Source: Flavobacterium cheongpyeongense (GTDB lineage: Bacteria; Bacteroidota; Bacteroidia; Flavobacteriales; Flavobacteriaceae). Taken from it: a stretch of DNA of 60,351 bases. The translations under genes and the position numbers were made by a program. Where the stretch lies: NCBI RefSeq assembly GCF_003202435.1, contig NZ_QJHK01000027.1, positions 1 to 60,351 on the forward strand, written 5' to 3'. This document shows positions 43,581-52,197 of this stretch, in pieces; within the stretch, counting starts at the first letter, position 1; each line of letters begins with the position of its first letter. The notes beneath the pieces were generated by a model. That model did not search any database, was not told the DNA's origin, and worked only from the letters and a program-made list of their open reading frames with translations.

Positions 43581-43629
43581 TGGTTTTGAGTTACAAAGTA
43601 TGTGAAATAAGACTGAAAACGCTTTAAAA

Positions 43630-44175
43630 TCACTTTGTTTTATTTATCAGTTGGTTCAAAATCAATTGTCCTTCTTCCCAATATTTTAAATCAGAATCAG
43701 AGTTAATGTGTCCTTGCTGACCCACATTTACAAAATCACTTCCCCACATTTTTGCAAAATATTGTTTTCTTTCGAAAGTAGCGTAGGGATCGTTTTCACT
43801 CGCGACAACAATTGATGGAAATGGTAGTTTTGAAATGGGCATTGGAGAAAAGTTACGAATACATTCGGGTGTGTGTTGGGGTGAATCTACATCAGCAGGA
43901 GCTACCAGTAAAGCTCCAATAATATTTTTGTTATTGTTTGTTTCTGCCCAATGTAAAACCAAAGAAACTGCCAGACTATGCGCTACTAAAATTGTTGGTC
44001 GTTCCAGTTTACTTATTTCTTCATTTAATCTTTCCAGCCATTCTTCACGAATAGGCTCGTCCCAATTATCCTGAACCAGCCTAATTGAGTTTTTAAATTT
44101 TTTATGCCAAAAGGTTTGCCAGTGTTTTTCTCCTGAATTTCCAAGTCCGGGTAATATTAATAAGTTTGTTTCCAT
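43630..44175 (-). CDS. RBBP9/YdeN-like serine hydrolase
   Basis: This 181-residue small alpha/beta hydrolase starts at METNLLILPGLGNSGEKHWQ, the typical start of the RBBP9/YdeN family, with the ATG at 44175. The nucleophile is in VAHSLAVSL (Ser), the acid in ASENDPYATFER and the His in QQGHINSDSDL. Members are soluble hydrolases of unknown natural substrate. It is convergent with csaA. Confidence 0.9.
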   Translation of the reverse strand: METNLLILPGLGNSGEKHWQTFWHKKFKNSIRLVQDNWDEPIREEWLERLNEEISKLERPTILVAHSLAVSLVLHWAETNNNKNIIGALLVAPADVDSPQHTPECIRNFSPMPISKLPFPSIVVASENDPYATFERKQYFAKMWGSDFVNVGQQGHINSDSDLKYWEEGQLILNQLINKTK

Positions 44176-44285
44176 TGCCGTGGATTTATTGAAGGAACTA
44201 TTTTTTTGATGATTCAAATATATAAAAAAAGCCCAAAATGCAGGACATATTGGACTTGTACTTTAAAAAAAGTTATATACTGGGA

Positions 44286-44669
44286 CTAAATATCATCAAA
44301 ATCAATATCGGTAAAGTTTGATCTGTGCTCTTCCGTTTTATCAGAACTATATTCTTTTTTAAAATCTCTTTGGTGTCTTTCAGATATTACTTCTTCGCCT
44401 TTGTGATTCAGTACGTAAGAAGTCATTTCTTCTAAAATTTCTGCAAAAGCACTAAAATCTTCTTTGTACAGATAAATTTTGTGTTTTTTAAAATGAAAAG
44501 AACCATCCTCTTCAGTAAATTTTTTACTTTCAGTAATCGTGATATAGTAATCATCAGCTTTAGTAGCTCTCACATCAAAGAAATAAGTTCTTCTTCCTGC
44601 TCGTAATACTTTAGAAAAAATCTCTTCTTTTTCTAACATGTCGTTTTCTCTCATAATACGTTCTATCAT
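44286..44669 (-). CDS. DUF3276/PUR-alpha-like nucleic-acid-binding protein
   Basis: This 127-residue protein counts from the ATG at 44669; 44654 is also possible, and the frame extends to a TTG at 44690. The PUR repeat-like core EEIFSKVLRAGRRTYFFDVR, then ADDYYITITESKK and HFKKHKIYLYKEDFSAFAEI is diagnostic of DUF3276. Bacterial members resemble eukaryotic Pur-alpha and Borrelia BpuR, which bind single-stranded nucleic acid. The C-terminal tail is acidic (TDIDFDDI). Cytoplasmic; partner unknown. Confidence 0.88.
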   Translation of the reverse strand: MIERIMRENDMLEKEEIFSKVLRAGRRTYFFDVRATKADDYYITITESKKFTEEDGSFHFKKHKIYLYKEDFSAFAEILEEMTSYVLNHKGEEVISERHQRDFKKEYSSDKTEEHRSNFTDIDFDDI

Positions 44670-44721
44670 TTTGGAATTAATAGTAACCAAAAATCATAAA
44701 AAAATATCTATTACGCAACAT

Positions 44722-46500
44722 TTAAAGTAATTCTTTTTCTGAAAGTTGTTTTAAATATAAAGATGAATAATACCCTTCCTGATTTATTAATTGATTATGA
44801 GAACCTTGTTGTATGATTTTGCCATTTTCGAGAATGATTATTTTATCTGCATTTTTGGCTGATGAAACACGATGGCTAACAATAATGGTTGTTTTGTCTT
44901 TGCAAATTTCAAATAAATTATTCAGAATTGTTTCTTCGGTTTCGGTATCAACAGCAGACAAACAATCATCAAAAAGCAAAATTTCAGGATTTTTAATGAT
45001 CGCCCTCGCAATAGAAACACGCTGCTTTTGTCCGCCTGAAAGTGTGATACCTCTTTCGCCTAAAACAGTATCGTACTGTTTGTTGAATGCGATAATATTA
45101 TCATGAACCACAGCGTTTTTGGAAGCCTGGATTACTTCTTCATCCGAAGCATTCTGGTTGCCGAATTTGATATTGTTTTTAATAGTATCAGAAAACAAAA
45201 AGGCATCCTGAGGTACAATTCCTATGTTGTTTCTCAGATCATTCAGGTTTAAAGTGCTGATTTCGTTTTCGTCAATTGTGATTTTCCCTTCGGTAACATC
45301 GTATAGTCTTGAAATTAAAGATAATATTGTTGATTTCCCGGAACCTGTTTTTCCTAAAATGGCTAATGTTTCGCCTTTTTTTACAGAGAAGCTTACATTT
45401 TTTAAGGCTTTAATATTAGTGTCCTGATAAGTAAAGCTTACATTTTCAAAAGCAATTGAACCATGAATGTCTGATGAATTCGGATTGTTGTTTTTGATTT
45501 CAGGTTCGATTTTCAAAAATTCATTTAGACGTTTTTGAGAAGCTTCGGCTTCCTGAACCATCGATGAAACCCATCCTAAAGAAGCAACGGGCCAGGTAAG
45601 CATATTGACGTATAAAATAAATTCGGCTATAGTTCCAATATTCGGAATGGTTCCGTTTATGTACATCACGCCCCCAAAGTATATTACAACCAAATTACTG
45701 ATTCCGATAAGGGCTATCATCAAAGGACCAAACAAAGACTGAACCCTTGCCAGACTTAAACTTTTGCTTTTACTTTCGTCAGACAAGGCAATCATATTAT
45801 TCTGATTCTGATTTTCTAATGAATAAGCCTTTATTACCCGGATTCCGGAAAAAATTTCCTGTGTAAAACTGGAAACTTTAGATAAATATTGTTGAAAAGT
45901 GGTACTACGTTTATTGATTTCAGAACTCAGTTTAAAAATACAATATGATAAAATCGGTAAAGGAAGAATCGTATATAATGTCAACAAAGGCGAAACGTTG
46001 TACATATATAAGATAACAATCGTAAAACGTATAAATGTATTGATAGTGTACATAACAGCCGGACCTACGTACATTCTCACTTTTGAAACATCCTCGCTGA
46101 TGCGGCTCATTAAATCTCCGGTGCGGTTTTGCTTGTAGAAATTCTGGGAAAGATTTTCATATTGTTTAAAAACCTCATTTTTTAAGTCAAACTCAATATG
46201 ACGGGACATTACAATTAAGGTCTGACGCATTAAAAAAGTTAGAAAACCTGCTACTATTGCACTTCCTATGATTAACAGTACATTATGGATTAATTCTTGT
46301 CTGTAATAGCTAATTAGGATAGAAGATTTTTGATCATCAGCAGCCAATTTAAGAAACCGCTCTATAACATCAAAAGAGTGACTTACCAGTTTTGGGGTGA
46401 AGAGAAAAAATATTTGTGCGATTATAGTGGTTAAAATACCAAAGGAAAAACTGTATTTATACTTAATGAAATATTTGTTTAAATAGCTTAATTCTTTCAT
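44722..46500 (-). CDS. ABC exporter half-transporter (permease-ATPase fusion)
   Basis: This 592-residue protein has an N-terminal type I exporter membrane domain (six helices, about residues 15-300) with TGDLMSRISEDVSKVR in the coupling region. The C-terminal nucleotide-binding domain (about 345-585) has Walker A GKTGSGKST, signature LSGGQKQR, Walker B ILLFDDCLS and the H-loop IVSHR. All catalytic motifs are intact. It is likely a homodimeric multidrug/lipid exporter of the MsbA/YheI type; the substrate is not deducible. It lies 53 bases upstream of the DUF3276 gene on the same strand. Confidence 0.93.
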   Translation of the reverse strand: MKELSYLNKYFIKYKYSFSFGILTTIIAQIFFLFTPKLVSHSFDVIERFLKLAADDQKSSILISYYRQELIHNVLLIIGSAIVAGFLTFLMRQTLIVMSRHIEFDLKNEVFKQYENLSQNFYKQNRTGDLMSRISEDVSKVRMYVGPAVMYTINTFIRFTIVILYMYNVSPLLTLYTILPLPILSYCIFKLSSEINKRSTTFQQYLSKVSSFTQEIFSGIRVIKAYSLENQNQNNMIALSDESKSKSLSLARVQSLFGPLMIALIGISNLVVIYFGGVMYINGTIPNIGTIAEFILYVNMLTWPVASLGWVSSMVQEAEASQKRLNEFLKIEPEIKNNNPNSSDIHGSIAFENVSFTYQDTNIKALKNVSFSVKKGETLAILGKTGSGKSTILSLISRLYDVTEGKITIDENEISTLNLNDLRNNIGIVPQDAFLFSDTIKNNIKFGNQNASDEEVIQASKNAVVHDNIIAFNKQYDTVLGERGITLSGGQKQRVSIARAIIKNPEILLFDDCLSAVDTETEETILNNLFEICKDKTTIIVSHRVSSAKNADKIIILENGKIIQQGSHNQLINQEGYYSSLYLKQLSEKELL

Positions 46501-46705
46501 TTTTTTAAGAGATTCGATATTGAGTTGATTTAAATCTTTGAATTATTCTTAATTAAAAGTATAATAAAATGAAATTTAATCAAAACATTTATATTGTAAA
46601 ATTATTATTTTAAAGATAAAAAAAATATAGCATGTGTATTTTTTAATTATGTTTGAGATGTCTTTTTGACAAATTCATAAAATTTAACTAAATAACACGA
46701 GTGCT

Positions 46706-47815
46706 ATGGATGCAACTTTCGCAACTGGAAAAGAACTTCAAAAAATGGATCCTGTCTTTGGTCAGTTATCTTTTAACGATCACGAACAAATTGTATTTTG
46801 CAATGACAAAGATACAGGATTAAAAGCAATTATTGGTATTCATAATTCAGTTATGGGCCCTGCTTTGGGAGGTACCAGAATGTGGAATTACAAAACAGAA
46901 TGGGAAGCCCTTAACGATGTTTTACGTCTTTCAAGAGGGATGACGTATAAATCTGCTATTACCGGATTAAATATTGGTGGAGGTAAGGCAGTTATTATTG
47001 GTGATGCTAAAACACAGAAGACGCCTGAACTGATGCGTAAGTTTGGTGAATTTGTTCATTCGCTTAGCGGAAGATATATTACAGCTGAAGATGTTGGTAT
47101 GGAAACAAAAGACATGGACACCGTTAGAGATGTGACGCCTTATGTTACAGGGATTTCTGAAGAAAGAGGTGGGTCTGGAAATCCTTCACCTGTAACGGCT
47201 TACGGAGTCTATTTAGGAATGAAAGCGGCAGCTAAAAGTCAGTTTGGTTCTGATATTTTAGAAGGTAAAAAAGTTTTGGTTCAGGGTATTGGACATGTAG
47301 GTGAAACTTTGGTTGAATATTTAACTAAAGAAGGAGCACAGGTAACGATTACGGATATTAATGAAGAAAAATTATATCAGGTTGCTCAAAAATATAACGC
47401 ATCAATTTATACAGGAGACGATTTGTATACAGCAGATGTTGACATATATGCACCATGTGCAATGGGAGCAATCATCAACGATGATACAATAGAAAAAATT
47501 AAGGCAAAAGTGATTGCAGGTGCTGCAAACAATCAGCTGGCAGATGAAAATGTCCACGGAGCCAGATTACAGGAAAGAGGAATTTTATACGCTCCGGATT
47601 TTCTAATTAACGCTGGTGGAATCATCAATGTTTATGCAGAATTGGCCCATTATGGAAAGGCTGAAATCATGAGTAAAACCGAAAACATCTACAACACAAC
47701 TTTAGAAATTATCGATTATGCTGTGAAAAACGGAATGACAACACATAAAGCGGCGCTTACTATTGCTCAGAATCGTATAGATCAGAGGAAAATCGAAAAC
47801 GCCACGAAGAAATAA
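46706..47815 (+). CDS. Leucine dehydrogenase (Glu/Leu/Phe/Val dehydrogenase family)
   Basis: This 369-residue NAD-dependent amino-acid dehydrogenase shows the family motifs GPALGGTRMW, LSRGMTYKSAITGLNIGGGK (substrate-binding and catalytic Lys), ITAEDVGM and the Rossmann motif VQGIGHVGETL. AGAANNQLAD and NAGGIINVYAEL follow. The length and the MGPALGGTRM form favour the leucine/branched-chain type over glutamate dehydrogenase. It converts leucine to 2-oxoisocaproate in branched-chain catabolism. An HMG-CoA lyase gene, the end of the leucine pathway, lies about 8 kb away in this window. Confidence 0.92.
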   Translation: MDATFATGKELQKMDPVFGQLSFNDHEQIVFCNDKDTGLKAIIGIHNSVMGPALGGTRMWNYKTEWEALNDVLRLSRGMTYKSAITGLNIGGGKAVIIGDAKTQKTPELMRKFGEFVHSLSGRYITAEDVGMETKDMDTVRDVTPYVTGISEERGGSGNPSPVTAYGVYLGMKAAAKSQFGSDILEGKKVLVQGIGHVGETLVEYLTKEGAQVTITDINEEKLYQVAQKYNASIYTGDDLYTADVDIYAPCAMGAIINDDTIEKIKAKVIAGAANNQLADENVHGARLQERGILYAPDFLINAGGIINVYAELAHYGKAEIMSKTENIYNTTLEIIDYAVKNGMTTHKAALTIAQNRIDQRKIENATKK

Positions 47816-47828
47816 TTTTTAGTTTACA

Positions 47829-47930
47829 ATTTACAGTCTCAGTATTCGGTCACAGTTTCGCAAGTGAAAACTGAGACTGAAAACTGAGACTTTTTTTAAT
47901 CTGAATACTGAGACTGAATACTAAAACTAA
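47829..47930. repeat. CAGTCTCAG-type inverted repeat cluster, second locus
   Basis: A left arm ACAGTCTCAGT is followed by right arms AAAACTGAGACTG (47868-47880) and AAAACTGAGAC, with a further ACTGAGACTG unit. One right arm runs directly into a T-stretch (47890-47897), so the cluster may also end transcription of the leucine dehydrogenase gene. It is related to the cluster at 11584-11693. Confidence 0.7.
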
Positions 47931-47985
47931 TTTTTTTTGTTCGAAAATTAATTGGTTTAAATTTTAATATAATCTGTTTAATTCT

Positions 47986-47993
47986 TATTTTTG
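47986..47993 (+). promoter_or_regulatory. -7 promoter element for nusB
   Basis: TATTTTTG matches TAnnTTTG, 28 bases before the GTG start of nusB. Confidence 0.5.
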
Positions 47994-48021
47994 CAGACTA
48001 ATTTTTAAAAGTTCTTACAAG

Positions 48022-48966
48022 GTGGTAAATAGAAGACACTTACGCGTTAAAGTCATGCAATCCATTTATGCAATGCATCAAAGCGGTTCTGATAATCTGG
48101 AAAAAGAAGAGAAATTCCTATTTTACAGCATAGATAATATTCAGGATTTATATCTTATAATGCTTTCTTCATTGATTGAAATCTGCAAAAAAGAATCGGT
48201 TTTTTTACATCTTTCAAGCAAAAAACATCTTGCAACTGCTGCAGAACGCAACCCAAACGAAAAATTTATCAAAAACAAAATTTTTCAGCTTCTTGCCGAA
48301 AGCAACTCTCTGAGTATCGCTTTAGAAAACCGAAAAATCAACAACTGGTCATTAAATGATGATTATATCATTTTGCTTTTAAATGATATTAAAGCGAGCG
48401 ATTTGTATGCAAAATACATGAGCAATAATGTGAACACTTTTGAAGAAGACAGACAATTTGTAATTGATTTGTTTACTGAAGTGATTGTTCCAAATGAAAA
48501 ATTATATGAATATCTGGAAGATGATAAGTTAACCTGGGTTGATGATATTCCGGTGGTAAACACACATATCATCAAACAGTTAAAAGCGATAAGAACAGAA
48601 GATCCGGATGCCTTCAGAGTCCCTAAATTGTACAAGGATGTTGAAGATAGGGATTTTGCAAAAGATTTGTTCAGAAGAACAGTTTTAAACGAGTCGGTTC
48701 TGGCAAAAGAGTACGATGACAAAACTCCAAATTGGGACAGTGAAAGAATTGCGGAAATTGATACCATTATCTTAAAAATGGCAATCTGCGAATTTTTAAA
48801 GTTTCCTTCAATTCCGGTAAAAGTAACGCTGAATGAATATTTAGAAATTGCCAAAGAGTATTCTACACCAAAAAGCAGTATTTTTATCAACGGAATTTTA
48901 GATAATCTTGTAAAAGAACTTACTGCTAATAAAAAGTTGGTTAAGGTTGGAAGAGGGTTAATGTAA
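48022..48966 (+). CDS. nusB: Transcription antitermination factor NusB, extended form
   Basis: This 314-residue protein begins with a GTG codon (VNRRHLRVKVMQSIYAMHQS). That is the expected NusB N-terminus and there is no in-frame ATG before it; the upstream AAGGTGG is one of the few Shine-Dalgarno-like sites here. The C-terminal half (IDTIILKMAICEFLKFPSIP, then LNEYLEIAKEYSTPKSSIFI and NGILDNLVKEL) is the conserved NusB core. Bacteroidota NusB proteins are about twice the length of the E. coli protein because of an inserted middle region, as here. With NusE it binds boxA RNA for rRNA antitermination. Confidence 0.95.
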   Translation: MVNRRHLRVKVMQSIYAMHQSGSDNLEKEEKFLFYSIDNIQDLYLIMLSSLIEICKKESVFLHLSSKKHLATAAERNPNEKFIKNKIFQLLAESNSLSIALENRKINNWSLNDDYIILLLNDIKASDLYAKYMSNNVNTFEEDRQFVIDLFTEVIVPNEKLYEYLEDDKLTWVDDIPVVNTHIIKQLKAIRTEDPDAFRVPKLYKDVEDRDFAKDLFRRTVLNESVLAKEYDDKTPNWDSERIAEIDTIILKMAICEFLKFPSIPVKVTLNEYLEIAKEYSTPKSSIFINGILDNLVKELTANKKLVKVGRGLM

Positions 48967-49040
48967 AAATGCATAAATTCCAAAAACAAGACAACAAATT
49001 TTAAAATAATATTAAATATAAATCAAAAACAGAATTTATT

Positions 49041-49316
49041 ATGGGACAATTAGGTCAATTTGCGCCATTTCTTTTAATGTTTGTGGTAATCTATTTCTTT
49101 ATGATCAGACCACAGCAAAAAAGAGCAAAAAACGAAAAAGAATTTGAAAGCAGCCTGAAAGTAGGCGACAAAATAATTACTAAAAGTGGTTTTCACGGGA
49201 AAGTTGTTGAGCTTGCAGAAACTACAGTTGTAATCGAAACAATGTCAGGAAAGTTAAAATTAGAGCGTTCTGCTATTTCTATGGAGATGAGTGCTGCTTT
49301 GAATAAAAAGGCATAA
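49041..49316 (+). CDS. yajC: Preprotein translocase accessory subunit YajC
   Basis: This 91-residue small membrane protein has one transmembrane helix (FAPFLLMFVVIYFFMI) followed by the signature RPQQKRAKNEKEFESSLKVG, DKIITKSGFHGKV. It associates with the SecDF complex. It lies 74 bases after nusB on the same strand. The DUF1573 gene that I recall between these two in related genomes is absent here. Confidence 0.95.
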   Translation: MGQLGQFAPFLLMFVVIYFFMIRPQQKRAKNEKEFESSLKVGDKIITKSGFHGKVVELAETTVVIETMSGKLKLERSAISMEMSAALNKKA

Positions 49317-49340
49317 ATTTTCAAAAAACAAAAAAACATA

Positions 49341-49386
49341 AATCCCAAATTCCAAAGCTGTAAAAGCTGGAATTTGGGATTTTTTC
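49341..49386 (+). terminator. Strong terminator after yajC
   Basis: AATCCCAAATTCCA pairs perfectly with TGGAATTTGGGATT (14 bp, with an additional AGCT/AGCT inner pairing) and is followed by TTTTT. Confidence 0.88.
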
Positions 49387-49547
49387 TTTGAGATTTTCAT
49401 TCTATTCAGATATTAGCACTACAGTAATCTCATCTCTACTCTACATTATAATAATCTGCTATTTTTTGTACTCTCACAAGTAGAAAATATTTGCGAACCT
49501 TGGGTATAAAATTCTGGATTTCAAGTTTAACGATGAGTAGATTCTAA

Positions 49548-50825
49548 TTATCCTCTTCTTTTAATCTTTTCAGGAGCATCAAAAATTTCAGGAATTGCAG
49601 TAAGTTCCGCGATTTTCACAATAACTTGTGTTGCCTTCTGGATGCTTTCAACCGGAACATATTCGTATTTTCCATGGAAATTATGACCGCCCGCAAATAT
49701 ATTCGGACAGGGTAATCCCATAAATGATAATTGAGATCCGTCTGTACCTCCACGAATTGGTTTAATAATTGGTTTGATGTTTAGTTCTCTCATTGCTTTC
49801 TCTGCAATATCCACAATATGTTTTACAGGAAGTACTTTTTCTTTCATGTTGTAATACTGATCTTTTATTTCAGTCATTACAATATCTTCTCCAAATTGCT
49901 TAGCGAATTTTTTATTGATTTTTTTGGCAATTTTTTCAATTAAAGCTTTTCGTTTTTCAAACTTATTCTTATTATGATCACGAATGATTAATTCTAAAAC
50001 TGTTTCCTCAATGTTTCCTTTTATATGATGAATGTGAAAAAAACCCTCATAACCTTTCGTGTTCTCTGGTGTTTCTCCTTTTGGAAGTTCATTGATAAAG
50101 TCATTCGCAATCAACATCGAGTTAATCATTTTTCCTTTGGCATAGCCGGGATGAACGCTTTTGCCTCTAAAAGTGATTTTAGCTCCTGCAGCGTTGAAGT
50201 TTTCATATTCTAATTCTCCAATCTGGCTTCCGTCCATTGTGTAGGCCCATTGCGCACCAAATTTTTCTACATCAAAATGATGGGCGCCTCGTCCAATTTC
50301 TTCATCAGGAGTAAAACCAATTCTGATTTTTCCGTGTTTGATTTCCGGATGCTGAATCAGATATTCCATTGCCGAAACGATTTCTGTAATTCCTGCTTTA
50401 TCATCGGCACCCAGTAAAGTAGTACCGTCAGTTGTGATGATGGTTTGTCCTTTATATTGTAATAAATCCTTGAAGTAATTCGGAGATAAAACGATATTTT
50501 TTTCAGCATTCAAAACAATATCTTTTCCATCGTAATTTTCAACAATCTGCGGTTTTACATTTGCACCGCTAAAGTCAGGTGACGTATCAAAATGCGAAAC
50601 AAATCCAATTGTTGGAACTTCATGATCTACATTACCAGGAAGCGTCGCCATGATGTATGCTTTATCGTCTATTGTGACGTCTGATAAACCAATTGTTTTT
50701 AGCTCCTCAACTAATTTATTGGCAAGATTCCATTGTTTTTCTGTACTTGGTGTTGTTTGGGAATTTGGGTCTGACTCCGTATCAATTGTTATATAACTGA
50801 TAAAGCGATCTATGATATGTTGCAT
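49548..50825 (-). CDS. pepT: Peptidase T (tripeptide aminopeptidase)
   Basis: This 425-residue cytoplasmic zinc aminopeptidase of family M20B removes the N-terminal residue of tripeptides. Metal ligands and catalytic residues are in GFVSHFDTSPD (His, Asp), LLGADDKAGI (bridging Asp), FTPDEEIGRGAHHFD (Glu pair), YTMDGSQIGE and FAGGHNFHGKYE. RGGTDGSQLSFMGLPCPN is also present. Full length and intact. Confidence 0.95.
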   Translation of the reverse strand: MQHIIDRFISYITIDTESDPNSQTTPSTEKQWNLANKLVEELKTIGLSDVTIDDKAYIMATLPGNVDHEVPTIGFVSHFDTSPDFSGANVKPQIVENYDGKDIVLNAEKNIVLSPNYFKDLLQYKGQTIITTDGTTLLGADDKAGITEIVSAMEYLIQHPEIKHGKIRIGFTPDEEIGRGAHHFDVEKFGAQWAYTMDGSQIGELEYENFNAAGAKITFRGKSVHPGYAKGKMINSMLIANDFINELPKGETPENTKGYEGFFHIHHIKGNIEETVLELIIRDHNKNKFEKRKALIEKIAKKINKKFAKQFGEDIVMTEIKDQYYNMKEKVLPVKHIVDIAEKAMRELNIKPIIKPIRGGTDGSQLSFMGLPCPNIFAGGHNFHGKYEYVPVESIQKATQVIVKIAELTAIPEIFDAPEKIKRRG

Positions 50826-50943
50826 TTTCTTTAATTTTTAGCAAATATAAGCATTTTTTTTGCTGATATAATTGGGGATTAAGGTCTAAGAATCATAAAA
50901 AAGGATTCTGTTATATGAACTTTTTTCACAGTATTATTTTCCT

Positions 50944-52083
50944 TTAAATATTTTTCACACATCTAAAACCAAGATGATTTGCGGCAGATCGTACTTCTCC
51001 TTTTCCTCTTGTGCCCACCATATAGCGTGTGCAATATTGATCTGTACATAAAAACGAGCCTCCACGATGTACTCTTTTTATTTGAGTCGGATCATTAGGG
51101 TCATTGTAAGCGTCGGGACCTTGTGGGTTTTTAGTTATTTTTTTGCTTTTACTTAATGATTTATAATAGTCTACGCTGTACCAGTCATTTGTCCATTCCC
51201 AAACATTTCCTCCCATATCATACAATCCATAAGCATTTGGCTGGTATTGGGCTGTTGGTGCAATGTCTTTGAAACCATCTTCTCCCGTGTCTCCATCTTT
51301 GACAGGGAAGTGTCCCTGATAAATATTGGCCTGGAATTTTCCTTTTGGTTTTAAGGTATTTCCCCATGCATAAAGTTCCCCTGTTTTTCCACCACGGGCT
51401 GCAAATTCCCATTCGGCTTCAGTAGGCAATCTTTTTCCTGCCCAATTAGCATACGCAACAGCATCTTCATAAGCAATATGTACAACAGGGTATTTTTCTT
51501 TGCCTTTTATAGAACTTTGCGGACCTTTGGGATGTCTCCAGTCTGCGCCCCCAACATAGCTCCACCATTGTATGTAATTGTTTAAATCTACTTTAGCAGG
51601 AGTAGGGGTAAACACAGCTGATCCGGCAATCAGATTCTCTACAGGAACATTAGGATATTCTTCAATAGTTGGTTTTTTTTCGGCTAATGTTACATAACCT
51701 GTGGCTTTTACAAAAGCTTCAAATTGCTCATTTGTAACTTCAGTTTTGTCCATATAATAGCCGTCAACATACACACGATGGACTGGAGATGCATCTTTGG
51801 TAATACCTTTTATACTGCACAAACTTTCGTCTTCAACATTGCTCCCCATAGAGAATTCGCCTCCTGGAATCCATACCATGCCTTTTGGTGTTTTATTAGT
51901 TGGAGGTGTATTTTTATTTTCTATTGTTGGTTTGAATTGTGATTCTCCGGAAGTCTTAGCCGTTTCTGTACAATCCATTGCTTCTGGTTTATCTTTTACT
52001 GCATCAGGTTTTGTAAAACCATATGTAATTGCAAGGACAGATATTGCCAATATTGAAAAAAAACAATACGTTTTATTTTTCAT
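50944..52083 (-). CDS. Formylglycine-generating enzyme family protein
   Basis: This 379-residue exported protein of the FGE/SUMF1 family has a signal-like N-terminus (SILAISVLAITYGF), then GMVWIPGGEFSMGSNVEDES, HRVYVDGYYMDKTEVTNEQF, LPTEAEWEFAARGG and GLYDMGGNVWEW. It ends with RRVHRGGSFLC-type residues and HLGFRC. The two active-site cysteines of genuine FGE (C-x4-C) are present as CTDQYC. FGE converts a Cys of sulfatases to formylglycine, but no sulfatase gene is in this window. Related family members in Flavobacterium, such as GldK, serve secretion; the Cys pair favours an FGE role here. Confidence 0.88.
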   Translation of the reverse strand: MKNKTYCFFSILAISVLAITYGFTKPDAVKDKPEAMDCTETAKTSGESQFKPTIENKNTPPTNKTPKGMVWIPGGEFSMGSNVEDESLCSIKGITKDASPVHRVYVDGYYMDKTEVTNEQFEAFVKATGYVTLAEKKPTIEEYPNVPVENLIAGSAVFTPTPAKVDLNNYIQWWSYVGGADWRHPKGPQSSIKGKEKYPVVHIAYEDAVAYANWAGKRLPTEAEWEFAARGGKTGELYAWGNTLKPKGKFQANIYQGHFPVKDGDTGEDGFKDIAPTAQYQPNAYGLYDMGGNVWEWTNDWYSVDYYKSLSKSKKITKNPQGPDAYNDPNDPTQIKRVHRGGSFLCTDQYCTRYMVGTRGKGEVRSAANHLGFRCVKNI

Positions 52084-52143
52084 TGTAAACAGATTTAATT
52101 GAAAGTAATTGTCAGTGGCAAAATTAAGTTAAAACAAAAAAAT

Positions 52144-52176
52144 AACCCTATAAAATTCTATTTGTTTTATAGGGTT
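52144..52176 (-). terminator. Terminator of the DUF6515 gene
   Basis: AACCCTATAAAA pairs perfectly with TTTTATAGGGTT (12 bp, 9-base loop). On the minus strand it is followed by ATTTTTTTG, just after the DUF6515 stop. Confidence 0.85.
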
Positions 52177-52197
52177 AGTGAGGTTAAGTTATTTTGC

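Noticed and set aside
48363..48989. 208-codon minus-strand frame opposite nusB
   Set aside because: It lies wholly antisense to the well-supported nusB gene and shows no domain; it is a shadow frame.
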